From assembly GCA_028023455.1 (NCBI GenBank), contig JAQFVV010012994.1, forward strand, positions 124,001 to 188,000: a stretch of 64,000 bases of DNA, read 5' to 3'. This DNA is from Epiperipatus broadwayi (Eukaryota > Onychophora > Udeonychophora > Euonychophora > Peripatidae). The notes under the pieces were generated by a model. It had not been told where the DNA came from, ran no database searches, and saw nothing but the letters and a program-made list of their open reading frames with translations. The position numbers were made by a program, and so were the translations under genes. Below are positions 60,738 to 64,000 of this stretch, one piece after another (position 1 is the first letter of the stretch; each line of letters begins with the position of its first letter).

Positions 60738-61479
60738 TTAATCTTAGATGATGAAAATAGTCCAATACGTACATAAATATAACTAAAATTTTATTATCAC
60801 AAACTATCAGAAAAACACACAGGTAGCATTCAACCAGAATGAGATGAAGTAAAAATAAGAACAGAACCTAATATATATAGTACCTCAGCAATTTAGAAAG
60901 TATTTTAGTATAAAACTCAAGAATGATGAGACTCCCTTCAATAAGCCTGATAGTTTTTATGCATTAAAACAATCAATATTAAATTGTTATTGGAGTGAAG
61001 ACTGTCAAGAGGGCATTAAATACCAGATACCTCAGAAGAAATATAGACCGGGAATAATTCCTCCCAAATTTCATAATGATTGTTTGGTGCTGAGTTAGAG
61101 CAATGAGATGATCAAGAAATTATTAATTTTATTGTGAGCTCTTGTTTGATTATTTCTAAGTGAAAAAATGTAAATATCCCTGTACCATTACTGTAAAAGA
61201 TGTAAAAAGGTAGTGATAATGTATGAAGTTATCACCATATTCAATCTAATCAATATCATTTAAGTGTTGATTTTAGATAGCAACCATAGCCTTTAATTGT
61301 AGACTAATTGGCAGAAAGTGATTTAAGGCAGTTGTTAGGCAGGTGCAAAAAGATCCAGATTACGGTAAGATACTGTAGAATCTGGAAGATAAGTCTAACA
61401 AAATAATCATGATAAATGATTACTTGGAGGATCAGCAGAAAGGTATAAATTAAATGGAGAGATTCTTTGGTACCAAGTA

Positions 61480-61680
61480 ATGTCAGTAAAGATGAATGGT
61501 GGATTGTGGTATCTCATTGTATATGTAGTTAGTCAATTTCTTATATACACTGCTTGTATGGACAATATGGAACAGGAAATGAAGCACTTACTGAACATTT
61601 GGTTATACTGGCCAAGGATGCTTGCTAATATGTTGTCCATATTGAATATGTATAAAGTATGCAAAAGGATGAAATCATAA
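61480..61680 (+). pseudogene. Integrase zinc-binding domain remnant (second unit)
   Basis: A 66-codon frame ending HLLNIWLYWPRMLANMLSIL followed by NMYKVCKRMKS. It resembles the HHCC region of Gypsy-type integrases (L...YWP.M..D...Y...C..CQ..K), with the first cysteine replaced by tyrosine. It is too short and altered to be functional. The parallel sequence at 59077 keeps both cysteines, supporting the reading. Confidence 0.5.
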
Positions 61681-62470
61681 GCTCAATACAAGGTCATTGA
61701 ACTCTATAATTCCACAGAAAGAAAATGGGAGTTTGGTCCTGTTTTGTGCACTATTGCCATATTTAAGTTAAAAATTAAAATATGGACAACTAGAAAAATA
61801 GATTAGACCGTAGCAATAATAATAAGAGCAACAAAAAAAGAAAAGCCATAGGTAGAAACAATAGATAGATTATAACTTGTTCCAAAAGTAAAAAGCGAAC
61901 TGAGATATCTACAGGAAATGGGTGGAAGATCAGAAGATATAAATCAAAGATAATCCAGAGACAGCAATGGAAAGCATTGGTTGTACTATGATAATTATCA
62001 TTGTGAAGAAAAATTCAAGAAAAGATACTTAGTAAAATGGACAATAAAATGAAATGCCCAAAGAAAACAAAAAATAACAAAAGCCATCTTCAAGAAGAGA
62101 TAATTACTAAACTGTATAGTAAAATAGAGATGTCCAAAAAGATATAAAAAAAACCAGCTGAAAGAGGAAATTGATAACATGTCTAGGAAACTATTTAAAA
62201 CACTGGATGAGAAATTGATGAAGTTGTGAGGAGATGAAGCGGAATAAAAAAGAAATTGAGGAAAAGTAAAGAAATAGAGGTAAAGTATCAATAATAGAAC
62301 AATACTACCAAGCTACTGTGAAAATAATATAGCATGAGAACCAAGAAGCACTGATAAAAGTGCAAGAGGAAGGTGCACTATTTAGAAATACCCAGAAGAG
62401 AGGTGCAACTAAAAGAGACACAAGGTGAAATAATGGCCAAAATACAAATCCTACAGGGTGATCAGAATAA

Positions 62471-64000
62471 TGTATTTGTAATATAGAGTGCTTAATAATA
62501 TTTTCATTTTTTTTGTTATTTCTTTTTAATAAATGTTAATAAATATTTTTAAGTTATTTCAAAAAAATTATTTCAATGTAAAAGTTTTGTTTTCGATATG
62601 TCTATTTTCTCTTGTTCACAGTCACAATCCCTAGGGTACTTGTGATTCCAAGCTTTGCTATATATATATATATGCTTATCTAAACAGGCAATACGAACAG
62701 TTATGAACAAGCATAGGAAATGATGATCATGTGATATATATATATATGCTTATAGGTGTAGCATTGACAATGAGAGAATTCTCTGGATAGTGGAAAGATA
62801 ATCTTTAAAATCCACTCACTTAATAATTACTAATTTATTGATAGCTAGTACACTCATTATACTAGATCGTCAAGAGCCTATTGATGATCAACATTGCTAT
62901 AATGATTCCAGCATTTTTTTTTATATATATATTATTATAATTTTAACACTTAAACATGTGCATGCAAATGATATACTGATTATTGCTTTTATATTATACC
63001 CTAAGTTTGGCATTGCCTAGAAGATTATTAACTCGTTTTATAATGTATCTCTTTTATATTCAATTATAAAGGATGACTGTTGATTTCATTAATGCTAGTA
63101 ATGCTATATTTGTAATTTATATATTGTTTATTAATACTTCCAATGCTGATTTTGTTCATGCTTATTGTTAATGGTGCTTGTAGGTGCTGATAATTTTTCA
63201 TAACCTTGTGGTCATATCCATCATCACATGATCATCACATCTGTATGATGACAATAGTAAAGAAAAAAATATTACATCCAAAGCTATTTATTATACAATA
63301 AAAAAATGTTAATATTTCATAAATTAACTTGTAAAAAGTTATTTACTTTTATTGCATATCAATTAGTGAAGTCAATGGATCAAAATAATACAAGATTTAG
63401 AAATTAGAAAATTTGTTTTCCATGATAAATGATGCTAGAGAAAAGAAATACTTGCTGGAATTTTTTCTTTCTATAAAGTAAAAGTTAAGAACCAGTTAAG
63501 CGAAGTCAAAAAGCATCACAGATATAATTAAAAAATGTCATACCAATTTTTTGAAAAATCTTAACATAAAAAACTATTTCAATATGATAGCAGATCTTGC
63601 ATAATCATACAAAGCTGTGGAGCAAAATATCTTTTCTAACTCCAAGATAAGCAATGAATAAAACCAATATATGCTAAAAAGCAGTGCAACCAGAGTCTTA
63701 ACATCAGTTTTAAATAAATACTTTTATAAGAAAAAAGATATTGACCTCTTGTTATACAGCTATTTAGTATCGACTTATATATAATTCAATGTTTATTTTA
63801 TGACTTCTAAAGTTGGGAGATAACAATATCACTCTAATTTAGCTAAAAAGTCAGTAAATACCTAAAACTTATGGTATTATATTTTCTAGATTCTCAAGCT
63901 TCTGGACACTCTTGAGGCAGATAGAATAAATAATTATTTTAAGAAACATTCCAACATAGATAAGCAGTTTCAGGTAAACAGATTTCAAATAAGCTGGCTA
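62471..64000. other. AT-rich flank, nothing recognised
   Basis: It contains two short (TA)n runs at about 62656-62674 and 62735-62750, each followed by tgctta. No exon of the FHIP2-like gene, RNA gene or classified repeat was identified. Confidence 0.5.

Larger units (their letters stand above)
53403..62470 (+). mobile_element. Cluster of decayed head-to-tail retroelement units (probable LTR type)
   Basis: Three kinds of block recur in the same orientation. Blocks coding for lysine- and glutamate-rich coiled-coil sequence (G) are at about 54200-54780, 59380-60010 and 61900-62465. Blocks following G (X) are at about 54840-55100 and 60780-61050. Blocks with integrase-like zinc-binding sequence (P) are at about 58330-59290 and 61050-61860. 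A further pair of related blocks lies at 53403-54180 and at 56280-56610 plus 57104-57500. The order G-X-P-G-X-P-G suggests tandem head-to-tail copies. All frames are broken. Assignment to an LTR retrotransposon rests on the integrase-like motif and a Gag-like coiled coil; no LTR, primer-binding site or reverse transcriptase was recognised. Confidence 0.5.

Noticed and set aside
61595-61610. Minus-strand ATGTTCAGTAAG, resembling the MFSK start of FHIP2
   Set aside because: The following codons do not match the family, no splice donor is in the right place, and the sequence lies in the integrase-like remnant.

Overview
This is a very AT-rich piece of an animal nuclear genome, most likely an invertebrate. 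The evidence is spliced exons with canonical GT/AG borders, introns of up to about 9 kb, and several classes of eukaryotic transposable elements. The species cannot be named from the window. It contains no bacterial operon, CRISPR array, phage or bacterial mobile element.

Only one cellular gene is recognised. It is a minus-strand gene of the FHIP2 family (FHIP2A/FAM160B1-like, the cargo-adaptor subunit of the FTS-Hook-FHIP dynein complex). Nine coding exons lie between 9026 and 46959. In transcript order they are 46959-46881, 46794-46625, 40169-40065, 36319-36197, 26818-26702, 20109-19916, 18371-18180, 9318-9239 and 9135-9026. Their phases join without a break into 390 codons. The first coding exon (about 15 residues) was not found and is probably beyond the right end of the window or unrecognised. 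The C-terminal half should lie beyond the left end.

Almost everything else is transposable-element sequence in the introns and upstream flank. (1) One family of RTE-like non-LTR retrotransposons has four copies, all minus strand: a nearly intact copy at 1139-4430 with one in-frame stop, two short copies at 45231-46041 and 48626-49667 with inverted 5' ends and clean target-site duplications, and an older copy at 24487-26338 lacking its 3' half. (2) A second, highly decayed non-LTR element runs at about 28780-31310. (3) DNA transposons: a piggyBac-like element with TTAA duplications at 20218-22441 (with a hairpin nested in its left terminal repeat), a related element at 15086-16306, a hAT-like MITE at 47424-47892, a hAT-like fragment at 10541, and a terminal-repeat element at 56656-57023. 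(4) Decayed head-to-tail units of a probable LTR-type retroelement fill 53403-62470. (5) Many long inverted repeats (foldbacks) are present.

The most interesting signal is a set of foldback elements (33204-33600, 38017-38294, 60521-60725, and probably 28039-28544). Each is flanked by a 9-14 bp direct repeat. In each, one arm touches the duplication and the other is separated from it by about 35-60 bases. Three of them carry sequences resembling the hammerhead ribozyme core; the 33 kb copy has an intact CTGATGA - stem II - GAAA core. This combination fits Penelope-like retroelement terminal repeats or related retrozymes, here fixed in inverted form. A tRNA-headed SINE-like sequence at 60298 carries a related motif in its body.
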